Shown here piece after piece: positions 1 to 10,338 of a DNA stretch of 64,000 bases. The first letter of the stretch is position 1, and every line of letters starts with the position of its first letter. Both the position numbers and the translations under genes were made by a program. Source of the stretch: Isoetes taiwanensis (lineage: Eukaryota; Streptophyta; Lycopodiopsida; Isoetales; Isoetaceae); NCBI GenBank assembly GCA_021234155.1, contig JAJEKV010000046.1, positions 8,811,012 to 8,875,011 of the forward strand, given 5' to 3'. The notes under the pieces were generated by a model. That model made no database searches, was not told where the DNA came from, and saw only the letters and a program-made list of their open reading frames with translations.

Positions 1-1
1 G

Positions 2-682
2 ACCGACGACTTGGACGATGATTACGTCCCCAACACAGAGGGGGCGAGTTCTTCAAAACCCCCGCCCGTGGAGAAGGAAGTACCCGAGCAGGTGGCACCT
101 GAGCAGGAGCAGCCCGGGCAAGCGCCGAAGCCCCCACCTTTCCCGACGTGGGATAGAGCTAAAGCCCCGCGGCCACAACGGGAGGCATACGTGATAGACC
201 CGGTCAAGGTCTACCAGAAGAAGATTAAGGAGCACAACGCCTATATGGCGAAGTGAGAAGCATACATTGCTTATTACCAGCAGCACAGGGTACGGACAAT
301 TGAAGGCGGACACCCGACGAGGAGTCAGACCCTGAAGCCGCCACCATCGAAGCCCAAGCCTCCCAGAGCACCAGGAAAGAAGCGGAGCAAGCGCAAGCAG
401 AAGGAGCAGAGAGCTCTCAAGGAAATCCGGCACTTCCAGAAAAGTTACGGACTCTTGATCCCCCGGGCACCGTTTCAACGCTTGGTCCGAGAAGTCATGC
501 AGGAGTACAACACGGACATGCGGGTGACTGATGAGATGCTGATGTGCCTACAGGAGGCAGCAGAGGCGAAAATAGTGCAGCATTTTGAAGATTCAACGGC
601 CTGCACAGTGCACGCGAAGAGGGTCACCCTCATGAGGCAGGATATGTTTTTGGCCAGACACATCAAGGGAGAATGCCCTTGA
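2..682 (+). pseudogene. ORF A, retrotransposon-encoded histone H3/CENH3-like protein (5' end outside window, one nonsense codon)
   Basis: One frame is open from base 2 to the stop at 680-682 except for TGA at 254-256, where copy 2 has Trp; a single TGG to TGA change explains it. The N-terminal part is hydrophilic and rich in Pro, Glu and Lys, with no recognisable domain. The last 89 residues (413-679) match the histone H3 core without a gap: ALKEIRHFQK, LLIPRAPFQRLVRE, LQEAAE, HAKRVTLMRQD. RHFQK, LLIP.APF and VTLMR.D resemble CENH3 more than canonical H3, whereas loop 1 has canonical H3 length. Residues equivalent to H3 H113, R116 and D123, used in the H3-H3' contact, are present. No H3-type ARTKQ or ARKS tail motif is visible. 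The role in the element is unknown. Confidence 0.85.
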
Positions 683-826
683 ACTTCTTGTAAATAATGA
701 AAATTTTTGTTAATATAAGGAATTTTTGTGTAAATAATGAGTCCAATCTTGTTTAATTAAGTTAAGATATCGATTTCTGGATTTTATTTTGGTTAAATTG
801 GAGCTTTTGAGCAAAATTGAGACGAT

Positions 827-893
827 GTCTCACACGTCGCGCCAGGACAGAAAATGAGATTCTCATTTTCGGGCTGGGCGCAACGTGTGAGAC
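827..893 (+). repeat. 67-nt hairpin H1 upstream of ORF B
   Basis: Perfect outer arms GTCTCACACGT/ACGTGTGAGAC, then CCAG/CTGG and an apical stem GAAAATGAG/CTCATTTTC. It has the same length and outer arm as H2 and as four hairpins in copy 2. Confidence 0.9.
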
Positions 894-1025
894 CATGCCC
901 AAAAATGCCCAAAACTGCTCCAAATCGACCAAATAAGGGGTTAATTCTGCCTAACTCGGCGAGTTTAGTAGAATTACAGCCTTAGATTATCCAAATTGAT
1001 TAAGTTTAGCCCATTTAGAACCCAT

Positions 1026-1092
1026 GTCTCACACGTCGCGCCAGGACAGAAAATGAACTTTTCATTATCGGTCTGGGCGCAACGTGTGAGAC
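1026..1092 (+). repeat. 67-nt hairpin H2 upstream of ORF B
   Basis: Outer arms GTCTCACACGT/ACGTGTGAGAC, with apical stem GAAAATGAA/TTCATTAT.C. It starts 199 bp after H1 and ends 180 bp before the TATA box of ORF B. Confidence 0.9.
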
Positions 1093-1272
1093 CTCGCCCC
1101 ATTTTCTTCACCAAATGATCTCCAAATTGTTGCAATAGGTTCATTAGCCCATCTTAGCATGCTCAAACCCTAGAAGTAGTCTTCAAACTCTCAATTGCAC
1201 CCTTTAATAGAACAGAATCACCCAATCTCAGTAAAGTCTAGGTCACCCAAAAATTAGGGTTTTCCCCTTTTC

Positions 1273-1280
1273 TATAAATA
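1273..1280 (+). promoter_or_regulatory. TATA box of ORF B (copy 1)
   Basis: TATAAATA 115 bp before the ORF B ATG at 1395, in the context CTATAAATAGGTCC. The same box occurs before ORF B in copy 2 (38294-38301) and copy 3 (57620-57627), while the DNA around it has diverged. This suggests ORF B has its own transcript. Confidence 0.65.
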
Positions 1281-1394
1281 GGTCCTCCATTTCTCATTTA
1301 GCACCCTGCAAGTTTGCTCTCCACTGCTTAGGCGATCTTTCAGCTCCCTGAGGCGCTTCTGCATCCGTTCGATACTCTCTTCTTCGCTAGATCA

Positions 1395-2904
1395 ATGGCC
1401 ACTGCTGACTTCAGGCGATGGTACAGCGCCAGTGCCCATGCTGCCGAGGCGGATGTCAACGACATCTTCCAAGTCTTTGGGAAAGAAATTGATATCCAAG
1501 CTACGCTAAATGCAACCCCAAAGATATAGGCAAGTGTTAGCAGAGTTTCAAGCTAGGGTAGGACCTCCCCTTGTTCAGTTCCCCTTGCATAGGATATTTC
1601 GTTCCCCGCCCATCCCTTCAAGCAGCCTTGGGTGATGTCCCCAACATCGCCAAGTACCTAACTAACAAGGCGCAGAGGCTGCCAGACTACATGGTCCTGA
1701 CAGCCAACAGGACCAAGTATTTCTCCTACACCACCGCCCTAGCTATTTTCTTCTCCCCACAATAAAAACCCAATGGGGGCAACCTCTATCCCTCCGATGG
1801 AGGTGGACCCCATAGCAGCAGTAAGCGTAGGAGCAGATGCTTCGGGCAAAGATCGCAAGAGCGTGAAGGAGCAGAGGAAGAAGAAGAGGAGTCGGACGAC
1901 AATAAGTACACGGAGCTCGACTCAGAGGAAGAACGGCAACAAGCAGAACATGAGCTGGTCAACTTCGAGCAGAGCCGGCAGACTATCAGAGTTGCTCCCC
2001 CACTTGGGCTAGGCATCACAAGCCTAGCCCCTATCATCATCAACGGAGAGGAGTATCTACTCCTCAGCGACATCCAGAACCTTCCCGAATGCAGGGAGAG
2101 GGAGCTCAGATTGGATGAACTGCTCCACCAGCTACGGCAGTCCGACTTGGACGACTTCATCGTCCGGGGAGCCTCGGACTTTCCGCTTCAAGTGAGGGAG
2201 GCCGACACCTACACAGGGGAGTCGACTTCCGACATCCAGGCCGCATCAGGCAAATGATGGACGAGCGAGAGCTGCCAATGGAGGAGGAGTTCCTCGCCCT
2301 CCAAGAACAAATGGGGATCCGTGGGAAGACCACGAGCATCTTAATGGCCAGACCTTCGACACCACCCCCAGCAAGAGGAGCAGGAATCGACCTCAGGCGA
2401 GTCGACTCCACAATTGAAGACTACCGGGAGCTCACCGAGATAGAGGTCGACGAATACGCCGGGCGGCATAGAGCAGGAGGCCAAACAAGTGGAGAATCAT
2501 CCGCGACGCACAACGACAGATCCCTGAGGTACTACCTGCCGCTGCTGCTAGATGGGAGAGTAGCGGTGATACACCGCAAGTTCAGCCCCAGAGGTGAGGA
2601 AGGGGTGTTCATGCTGATTGCACTCTCAGGCTTCGGCAGGCATGCTCGAATAGCGGCAAACGTCGACTATGCTGTCCTAGTCAAGAGGGCAATGGCACTT
2701 GACCTCTTCGACTTCGCCATACCCCATCGACGGCAGGCGAGATTGGCGGTGACCGCGGCCCTTACAGCCGACCGCAGGGTGGAAGAGCTGGCGAGAGCCT
2801 TGCAGGGCGGCTCGTCAGCAAGCGTCATCAGGAACTTGGGTCATTCGGTAGGAACGGCCCAAGTTAAGAAGTTCCTTGAAGTCTTACCGCGATTCCAAGA
2901 CTAG
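1395..2904 (+). pseudogene. ORF B, conserved accessory protein of unknown function (frameshifted)
   Basis: Start ATG 1395 (MATADFRRWYS) is supported by the same start in copies 2 and 3. The protein is about 500 residues: an N-terminal globular part (..GYFVPR.SLQ.ALGDVPNIAKYLTNKAQR..), a strongly acidic middle, a segment LGLGITSLAPIII..GEEYLLLSDIQNLPE, and a C-terminal part from YYLPLLLDGRVAVIHRKF to the stop at 2902-2904 (..GGSSASVIRNLGHSVGTAQVKKFLE..). Copy 1 has frame breaks near 1528, 1765, 2010 and 2255. I recognise no family. The acidic stretch would suit binding a basic partner such as a histone, but that is only inference. Confidence 0.75.
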
Positions 2905-3126
2905 TTAGACTCTTGATCCCGGAGACTTTTGTACTAAAATATTATATAATATATGAATATAATTTCTGTTGCACTTTAAATGTTTTGTTGATGTATTTTT
3001 GCCCCACAACTATACCAACAAACATAAACAATGCAAGAGAACAAGTAAAACTAACCATATAGCCATGAATTACTTGTGTATGCAGTTAGAGGCCTAAGCT
3101 CAGGGGAACGACAACGCCGAGACCAT
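2905..3126 (+). promoter_or_regulatory. AT-rich spacer between ORF B and gag
   Basis: Contains TATTATATAATATATG around 2939-2954, retained almost unchanged in copy 2 (about 36625-36650) and copy 3 (about 59264-59280). It could be a gag promoter, a poly(A) region for ORF B, or both. Its conservation exceeds that of most noncoding DNA in the element. Confidence 0.4.
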
Positions 3127-4900
3127 ATGGAAGAACAGAGTCCGCCCAGGCCACCTCCGGCAAGGAACCTGTTTGAGGAATTTGGACCCATGACCCCAGA
3201 AGAGGAAATATCCCAGATGAGGACGGACCTTGAGCAGATAAAGGCCTTGCTGGCCGCGCAAGCAGGAGCAGGTTCGGTGGGCAACGCTCAGTTGCCGCAA
3301 GCATCAGCTCGGAGAGCAGGAAGAGACAAGAAGAGGAACAAGAGAAGGAGATCCTCCAGCCCGGAATCTTCCAACTCAAGCTCAGATTCAGACTCCGACT
3401 CCGAGGAAGACGAAGAGCAGGCCCAGGACCGAACAGACGCAAGGCAGAGGAACACTGCAGATGCAAGGCAGAGGGACGCCATAGAAGGACGACAAAGGGA
3501 CACCAGGGCCTCTGACTACCAGAAGAAGGTAGATTCTGCACTGGGCAATGTATGGAAGGCCCGGAAACTGGAACAGTTCTCGGGGGAGAACAGGTCAGGA
3601 TTAGAAGCAGAGGCATGGCTGGACGAAATGAGTGAGTACGGCAATGCTTATGGCATGAAGGATAAAGACAAAGGCAGAGTGGCAACAGCCAACTTGAAAG
3701 GAGCCGCACGGATTTGGTGGAAGGGTTATGCAAAGGCACATGGCTTAAGCAGGGATGCTTGTAAGTTCAGAAAGTTTGCTAAAGCCTTCAAGCGCCATTA
3801 CGTCCCAAGGGAACATAAGTCCAGTATGATGCAGCAGTTCTACAGGTTGCAGCAAGGCAACAAATCTGTCCAGAAGTTTCATGAGGCTGAGGCTGTATGT
3901 ACCAAAATTGGGCGAGAAGCATGCAGTAGAAAGCTATATTGAGGGGCTGAATGAGGAGATCCGCAAGCTTGTGAGGGCAATAAACCCTAAGACAGTATCA
4001 GAAGCTGAGTCCAAGGCTATAAGCTTGCAAGGGACGGGACCTCAGAATAGCGGGCAGAGGCAGCAGTATTTCCAGGATAAAGGCAAGGCGACAGGAAGCT
4101 ATAGCCCTAGGGCAGCCAGTCCAGGTCCAGCTAGAACCCCATATGGTGGCAACCAGGGGAAGCAGCAGGAGAAGAAGCAGGTGTCCTTCAAGGACAAGCA
4201 GGAGGGGTCAAACTACTCCAAAGCGGTGCGATCCTTTTTGCAGGCGATGCCCAAGGAAAAGAGACAGGAGTGCATAGAAAAGCAGCTTTGCTTCAGGTGC
4301 TTCCAGCCAGGCCATAGGACAGCGAACTGCCCCTACGTCATGAGTGCAGCACTAGCGGAGTTGGGAGATTGGGACACTCTGTCTGACGACGACGGCGAGG
4401 AAGGCCGCGACTACATTCAGGGTGAGTGTCATATCTTTGCCGCAATAGATACAGAGCAAGCAGAGAGCCAGTATAAAGTAATTTCCACAGTAGGGAAGGC
4501 CAAGACCAAGTCCTTCATAGTCTTGATAGACTCAGGAAGTAGCCATAACTTTGCATCCCCCAGAATGGTTCAAATGTTGAAGTTGAAACCACTAAAGTCA
4601 AAGCCAAGGCCCGTTGTCTTAGCAAGTGGAGCAGTAAGGCAGACGGCAGGCAAGAGAATTAACTTCGACGTCGACTTACCAGGGATTAATATCCAGATGG
4701 GGGCAGAAGTAATGGGCATTGGCAAGTACGACTTGATCATAGGAATGGAGTACCTTGGACCAGCAGGGGCCATTATTGATTGTGGAAAGCGGAAGGTGAC
4801 CTTCCCAACACCCGACGGCAAGATCATTGAGATCACAGGTAAAGAAGTTGTTCCCATCATGCAGTGTATGTCTTTTAAACGCCTGTTCAAGTGCATCAAG
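3127..4900 (+). pseudogene. gag-pro: gag and aspartic protease (copy 1)
   Basis: Start chosen at ATG 3127 (MEEQSPPRPPPARNLFEEFG). The gag has a charged Ser-rich region (RRRSSSPESSNSSSDSDSD, about residues 75-100), a capsid-like region ([43 protein letters not shown]) and a CCHC zinc knuckle [14 protein letters not shown] at 4288-4330. The protease active site is DSGSSHNF near 4529-4552. A frameshift near 3890 splits capsid from nucleocapsid. In copy 2 gag, protease and RT are one open frame, so gag-pol is a single fused polyprotein in this family. Confidence 0.9.
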
Positions 4901-6352
4901 AGCGAGCAGGTAGCATCTTCAAGCTTGAGATTGATGAGCCAGAGTCAGAAGAAAGCAAAGAAGACAAGGTGCTCAGCAAGTTGCCGAAGCAAATAGCTAA
5001 GCTGATCACGGAGTTCCATGATCTCTTTCCAGATGAGATCAAGCAGCTTCCTCCTTACAGGGGAGTCGAGTGTGAGATAGCACTCGAACCAGGAACAAAG
5101 CCGACAAGCAAGGCTCCATACAGAATGACGACGCAGGAGTTGACGGAGCTGAAGAAGCAATTACAGGAATTGCTCGACCTAGGCTTCATTAGACCTAGTG
5201 TCTCGCCATTTGGAGCGCCATTCTCTTTGTAAAGAAGAAGGATGGTAGTTTAAGGATGTGCATAGACTATAGGCAGTTGAACAAGCACACCATTAAGAAC
5301 AAGTATGCGCTCCCGTGCATCGATGACTTGATGGATCAGCTCCAAGGTGCAAAGGTCTTTCCAAAATCGACTTAAGGTCGCTATCATCGATCAGGATAAA
5401 GGAAGAAGATATCCACAAGACCGCCTTCGGGGACGCTTGTATGGGCATTATGAGTTCACGGTAATGCCTTTCGGCTTATCGAATGACCCCCGCGACGCTC
5501 ATGAGGCTCATGAACGACATCTTCGTGGGAGTTTTAGACACCTTTGTGATTGTATTCTTTGATGACATTTTGGTGTATAGCAGATCCCTTGAAGAGAACG
5601 CACAACACTTAAGGAGAGTGCTAGAGAAGTTGAAGAGGCACCGGTTGTAATGCCAAATTGTCGGGCGTCACTTCGCGAATGAGAGAAGGTGGAATACCCG
5701 GGTCATGTGATCTCGCAGAAGGAATCTCGACGGATCCAGCCAAGATTGAAGCCGTCATTCAGTGGCCGGCGCCGAAGAATGTGCATGAAGTCAGAAGTTT
5801 TCGGCCTAGCAGTGGTACTACAGAAGTTCGGAAGAACTTTGCTAAGATAGCGCCCCTGCTTAACGGACTTGACGAGGGGAGAAGGTGAAAGATTGGGCGA
5901 GCATTGGCACAAAAACCCAAGCAGGATTTGAATTGTTGAAGGAAGTTTTTAACAACCGCCCAGCCTTAACCCTTGGGACGGAGAAAGACAAGCTTGTGGC
6001 GACAGATGCGAGTAAGATAGCTACAGGTGCAGTGCTCATGCAAGAAGAGCGTGTGGTAGCGTATGATTCCAGGAAGATGAATGACGCCGAAACGCGCTAC
6101 CCCACCCACGATCAGGAATTGCTTGCGGTTGTCAGGGCATTAAGAATTTGGAGGCACTATCTTTTGGGAAGGAAGTTCCAATTGGATACAGACCATCAGA
6201 GCCTCCAGTATGTATTCACGCAACCACACCTCAACCTGAGGCAGAGAAGGTGGATGGAGTTCCTTGAAGAGTATGACTTTGATATAGTTTACAAGCCAGG
6301 GAAGCTCAATGTGGTAGCGGATGCGCTTTCAAGGCATCCCCTGACAATTAGA
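4901..6352 (+). pseudogene. pol: Reverse transcriptase and RNase H (copy 1)
   Basis: RT motifs in order: [48 protein letters not shown], and FDDILVYS (about 5559-5583) holding the catalytic Asp pair. RNase H follows: [68 protein letters not shown]. Frameshifts occur near 4900, 5225, 5370, 5490, 5650 and 5880. At several of these, comparison with copy 2 shows CAG reduced to CG (for example GGTCAGG to GGTCG near 5386). Confidence 0.88.
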
Positions 6353-7892
6353 GTGCATTGCAATGCAATTTCGACGCTCTCCAGCGACTTTGGTAAGAAG
6401 ATTGAGGAGTCCTTGCCAACGGATGTGGATTTCAAGGAAGTATGGGCAAGCCTCTCTAGGGAGGCTAGAACAGATAAGGAGCGGGAAGCCTTTAAACATT
6501 ATAAGAAGGAAGGCAACCTGTTATACCATAAGAACAAGTTGTGCGTACTCGAATCATCAGGCGTAAGGAAATTGATCCTCCATGACACGCCCAATAGCTG
6601 GCCATGCGGGATTCATGAAAACATATTTCAAAGTGCGCAGTAGCTATTATTGGCCAGGAATGAAAAAGCAAGTAGCTCGCTACATCAAGGAATGTCAGCT
6701 ATGTCAGCAGACGAAGGCAGAACAACTTCGAATTCCAGGAGCATTAGAGCCATTAGCGGTGCCAAACGCCAAGTGGGAAGTGATCAGCATGGATTTTATA
6801 ACATGGCTTCCAAGGACAATAAGAGGGAAGGATGCCTTAATGGTAGTGGTCGACAAGTTGTCAAAGATGGCACACTTTGTGCCTTGCAGGACCACAGACA
6901 CCGCTATGGATACAGCAAAGCTCTTCACCAAAGAGATCTTTAGGCTTCATGGCATGCCAAGGGAGATCATCTCCCATTGTGGATCCAAATTCATGAGCCT
7001 TTTGGCAAGACCTCTTTACTGACGATTCAGACCAAGCTATCCATGAGCACGGGCTGTATCATCCTCGACGGATGGCCAAACGGAGCGGATCAACGGGGAT
7101 TTTGGAAGACATGCTACTTAAACTACGCCCCGAATAAGCAAGGTATGTGGGAAGAATTTATTCACTTGGTGGAGTTTGCATACAATAGCACCAAGCAGGA
7201 ATCATCCCAAATGTCGCCGTTTATGATTAATTACGGCTATCGATGTTTAACTCCCGGACACTTGGCACAACCCCCGTCAAAAGTAGAAGTTTCAAGCAGC
7301 CAGATGTTGGCCGACATGCAAAGCAGCTCGTGGAAGAGGTTCGAGGGTATCCGCTAGCAGCAAGGAGCCGACAAAGAGCATCGCCGACAAGCATCGAACA
7401 AATCGTGGAGTTCCGGTTGGCGACAATGTGTGGCTCAAGATCAAGGTGAAGCAGGCGAAGCTCAGGATCGGGAATTGCAAGAAGCTTGCTCCAAGGTGGG
7501 CTGGACCTTTCAGAATAGTCAAGAGAGTAGGTAATCAATCCTACAAGCTAGACTTGCCAGCACACCTAAAGATTCATAATGTCTTCCACGTGAGTTTGTT
7601 GAAGAAGCACACTCCAAATCCAGACGAAGTCTTGGACACTCCAACGTTATTGGAAATGACAGAGGAGCAGCTGGAAATAATTCCAGAATTGATTCTTGAT
7701 AAAGCTTTCAAGAAAACAAGGAGGTCGGAGTTCCTTCAATATTTGGTTAAGTGGAAACACTTACCGGTGGAAGACGCGACGTGGGTACTTAAGAAAGATC
7801 TAGTAAAGCAGTACCCGCAGTTTATGGAGCAATGGGACGACAAAGTCATCTCCGAAGAAATCGGCTCAGGCATGTCGATTTGTGTGGATTAA
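6353..7892 (+). pseudogene. int: Integrase with C-terminal chromodomain (copy 1)
   Basis: HHCC zinc-binding region (HAGFMKTYF .. CQLCQQTK, 6599-6720), catalytic core start ISMDFITWLP (about 6783), VVVDKLSKMAHFVPC, a damaged second Asp region near 6975, and VEFAYNST near 7170. After LAPRWAGPFRIVKRVG and HNVFHVSLLKKH comes a chromodomain (LQYLVKWKHLPVEDATWV, about 7737-7790), which defines the chromovirus branch of Ty3/gypsy. Chromodomains of this family direct integration by binding methylated H3 tails (known for the family). Frame breaks lie near 6600, 7000, 7230 and 7400; the last 155 codons are open. Confidence 0.88.
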
Positions 7893-8056
7893 TTCTTGGG
7901 TAGTTAAGATTAATCTACGCATGCAACCTATGCTAGGTATGGGTCGCATGCGTTGTACCGATGATGGGACCGCTACGGTGATCTCTAGGGCGTGGTGTAA
8001 TGTCAATGTAGGCATGACCGCGTTTCCGCTTGGGCGAGTGGAAGGTAGATTAGAAA

Positions 8057-8083
8057 GTCTACTTCTGTCCCACGGAAGTAGAC
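8057..8083 (+). terminator. Hairpin GTCTACTTC/GAAGTAGAC in the 3' UTR
   Basis: Perfect 9-bp inverted repeat with a 9-nt loop TGTCCCACG, preceded by another GTAGA.../TCTAC inverted pair. Function unknown; listed only for its structure. Confidence 0.4.
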
Positions 8084-8716
8084 GATCTCGAGAGAAAGGA
8101 GGTCATTAAGGAATGCACTGATAGGAAAAGCACCTCTAGCCCCATATATGCTTTGATAGGAGGAATCAGGCCTTCACGCCCCATATACGGGAAGGACCTA
8201 TCCTCCACGCTGGGCAACTAGGGTGTAGGCATAAGCGGCATATAGGCATATAGGCGCTGTCTCCACGGCCATAATGGAAGATTCACCCTCTTCCTACGCC
8301 GGGAATGCATCCATGTAGATAGGTGGGGTGGTCACCATATAACCAAAATTTTATTAATAATTAAAATGGTACTAACGTAGTGTCGACCTGCAGGCCAATA
8401 GAGCGCTCCAGAGGGCAAGGAGGTCGAGCTACGAAGACTTGCAACACAAATTTTGTTGGAATGTGTTGCAAGGAATGAAGAGTACCTCGAACAATAATGT
8501 TAGACATGAAATGTTAAAATTTTGATAAACTTAATTGTCGTGATAAGTAAAACTATCGAGTAACTTGCTTAAAGATGTATGAATTGATAAGTTATTTCAT
8601 AATATAAGAGCGTGATAATGTTTTAAAAATATCACCTTAAGGTAATCTTAATAAATGTGTAAATATCATGGTAGTATATCGTATGTATCAGGTTGATTGC
8701 AGGTTAGGATGATCCC

Positions 8717-8768
8717 AAGGTGGGGAGACCCACGATGCTGCGGACAACATCATTTCAAGGTGGGGAGA
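8717..8768 (+). promoter_or_regulatory. Duplicated polypurine tract
   Basis: AAGGTGGGGAGA occurs at 8717-8728 and again at 8757-8768. The second copy abuts the LTR start at 8770, where a plus-strand primer is expected in Ty3/gypsy elements. Confidence 0.75.
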
Positions 8769-8769
8769 A

Positions 8770-10338
8770 TGTGACGTTCCAGGACAGTATACGGTCCCAG
8801 GACGTATACTGTACTGCCTCGTCACGCGTACACGCCACTCCGACTGACGTGTACGCCGACGTGTAGCCAAGTGGGTAGCCCCTAGGGGGCAACTTGCTAA
8901 GAATGTGCATTAGTATTAATGTGCACATTTTCCAATGTACACATTAATGTGGGCACACATTTCCATGTGGGCACATTTTGCCACCTAGCCATTAAAGGCA
9001 AGTGGGCCCATTCCCAATTATCCCACATGCCTAAAGGGAATAATTGGAAACCCTAGCCAACCCCATGTCTATTTAAGGAGAGAAACCCTAACTTGCCCAT
9101 TTTTCGTTTCTAGGGTTTTAGAGCTCTGTTTTGGCTGCCTCAAGAGCCAAAACCGCCTCCCAGACTCTGCCTGAGAGAATTGCACCCTTAGTTTCCATTG
9201 ATTCGAGCGTTTCAGCAGGATGGTCGAACTCAGGTCAGGAGGAGCCACTCAAGGATCAGGTATTTGGCCAATTGAATAGTCTAAACCCTATTTCAATCAT
9301 AGAATCAGTAGGTTTAGCCTATTAAATTGCCCATATCAGCCTTCTAGATCTCTAGATACCAGACCCTAACTAAAGAACCTAACTCTATGATATAGATTAG
9401 ATATAGTTCTTTAGTTCTTCTGTGATATATATGGATGATGTATCTCTATGAACTCCTTGTATTGGGAAGGGGGGTAGAGACCTCGAGCTTGGTAGTAGAT
9501 GCTCCTAGATTAGCCTCTCTAGCACACTATAGATTCGGCATGTGTACAAGAACCACACCTGGTTGTGGGTGAAGGGGCCAGACTGGCTAAGAAGGAGGTT
9601 CCTGTTCTGACTCTTGAACGATCCCTCTGGTGTGTAAGGCCTACCGGGGATCATTGTGACTAGGTCTAATGGCTTACCACCGAGAGCGGTAAGGCATGGA
9701 CTCAACACCCGCGGAAGTGGGGTTCACTTTCCCTGGGTTCGGTAATACGGGCGGGGGCCCTCTAGTCACCTTGAGTCACAGTAGATCTCGGAGGGAGTGA
9801 TCCTTCCCGCCCCATCTGAATCGGGAGATGAAACCTTAAATAGCCCCTTTGGCTATGCATCCGGGCGGGCTACAGTCATGTGTCCCGACACTTTTCAGCC
9901 TACCGCAAAGTGTGCAATGTGAGGGGCGGATGGAGTGGACAACCCTATGCCATGTTCATATGCCGCCCAAATCCATTGTCATGAATTTCTCCCGCAATGA
10001 ATTCGAGACCCAAGCCGCCACCAACCCCTAAAGTCTGAGCCTTGGGTAGGACTCCCCATATGTATTGTGCTCACCTTGTTTATGCAGATGTGATGGACCA
10101 CCCTTCGAGGTGGATATGTGCTTATGCTATATAATCGACATGTATGTTTACGCTCCGCAGCCTAGGTAGGCCCCGAGGGAGACGGGTAAAATGACCCCTT
10201 CACTCTTCCCACCGGAACCCGCCACAAAAAAGGTGTCATGTGGAGGGCCCTCAGACGGGCACGGAGTCGGGTATGGGGATGAACTCCTGCTTGTATACCT
10301 CCGGTGAGTGCACCGTGATACAAGTAGGGGACGCCACA
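8770..10338 (+). repeat. 3' LTR of chromovirus copy 1 (1569 bp)
   Basis: Starts TGTGACGTTCC directly after the PPT and ends GGGGACGCCACA. Both limits are confirmed by the reverse-strand LTR of copy 2, which ends GGGGACGTCACA one base from the PBS. The two ends form an extended inverted repeat with GTATAC palindromes (8785-8811 at the left end). TATTTAAGG near 9070 is a possible LTR promoter, followed by AAACCCTAAC. The second half (about 9685-10338) aligns over its whole length with 40845-41502. Confidence 0.85.

Larger units (their letters stand above)
683..1272 (+). other. Intergenic region between ORF A and the ORF B promoter
   Basis: AT-rich spacer with no coding potential. It holds two 67-nt palindromes (listed separately). 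The equivalent spacer in copy 2 (38302-38902) has the same layout but quite different sequence outside the palindromes. Confidence 0.7.
7893..8769 (+). other. Untranslated region between pol and the 3' LTR
   Basis: No coding potential. It holds a perfect 9-bp hairpin at 8057-8083 and two polypurine tracts just before the LTR. The part around 8120-8300 repeats short GC-rich motifs (CCCCATATA, GGCATATAGG). Confidence 0.6.
1..10338 (+). mobile_element. Ty3/gypsy chromovirus copy 1 with two accessory genes upstream of gag
   Basis: Order in the element: ORF A (histone H3-like), paired hairpins, TATA box, ORF B, gag, protease, RT, RNase H, integrase, chromodomain, polypurine tract, 3' LTR. The 5' LTR, the PBS and the start of ORF A lie before the window. 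It is matched gene for gene by the reverse-strand copy at 34166-41502 and partly by 57250-64000, which shows that ORF A and ORF B belong to the element rather than being chance neighbours. DNA beyond the 3' LTR is LINE B, so copy 1 probably inserted into LINE B. Several reading frames are broken. Extra ORFs before gag are known in Ogre/Tat elements, but those do not carry a chromodomain. Confidence 0.9.

Noticed and set aside
3086-3739. 217-codon minus-strand frame
   Set aside because: Antisense shadow of gag; composition mirrors the Ser/Asp-rich gag segment.
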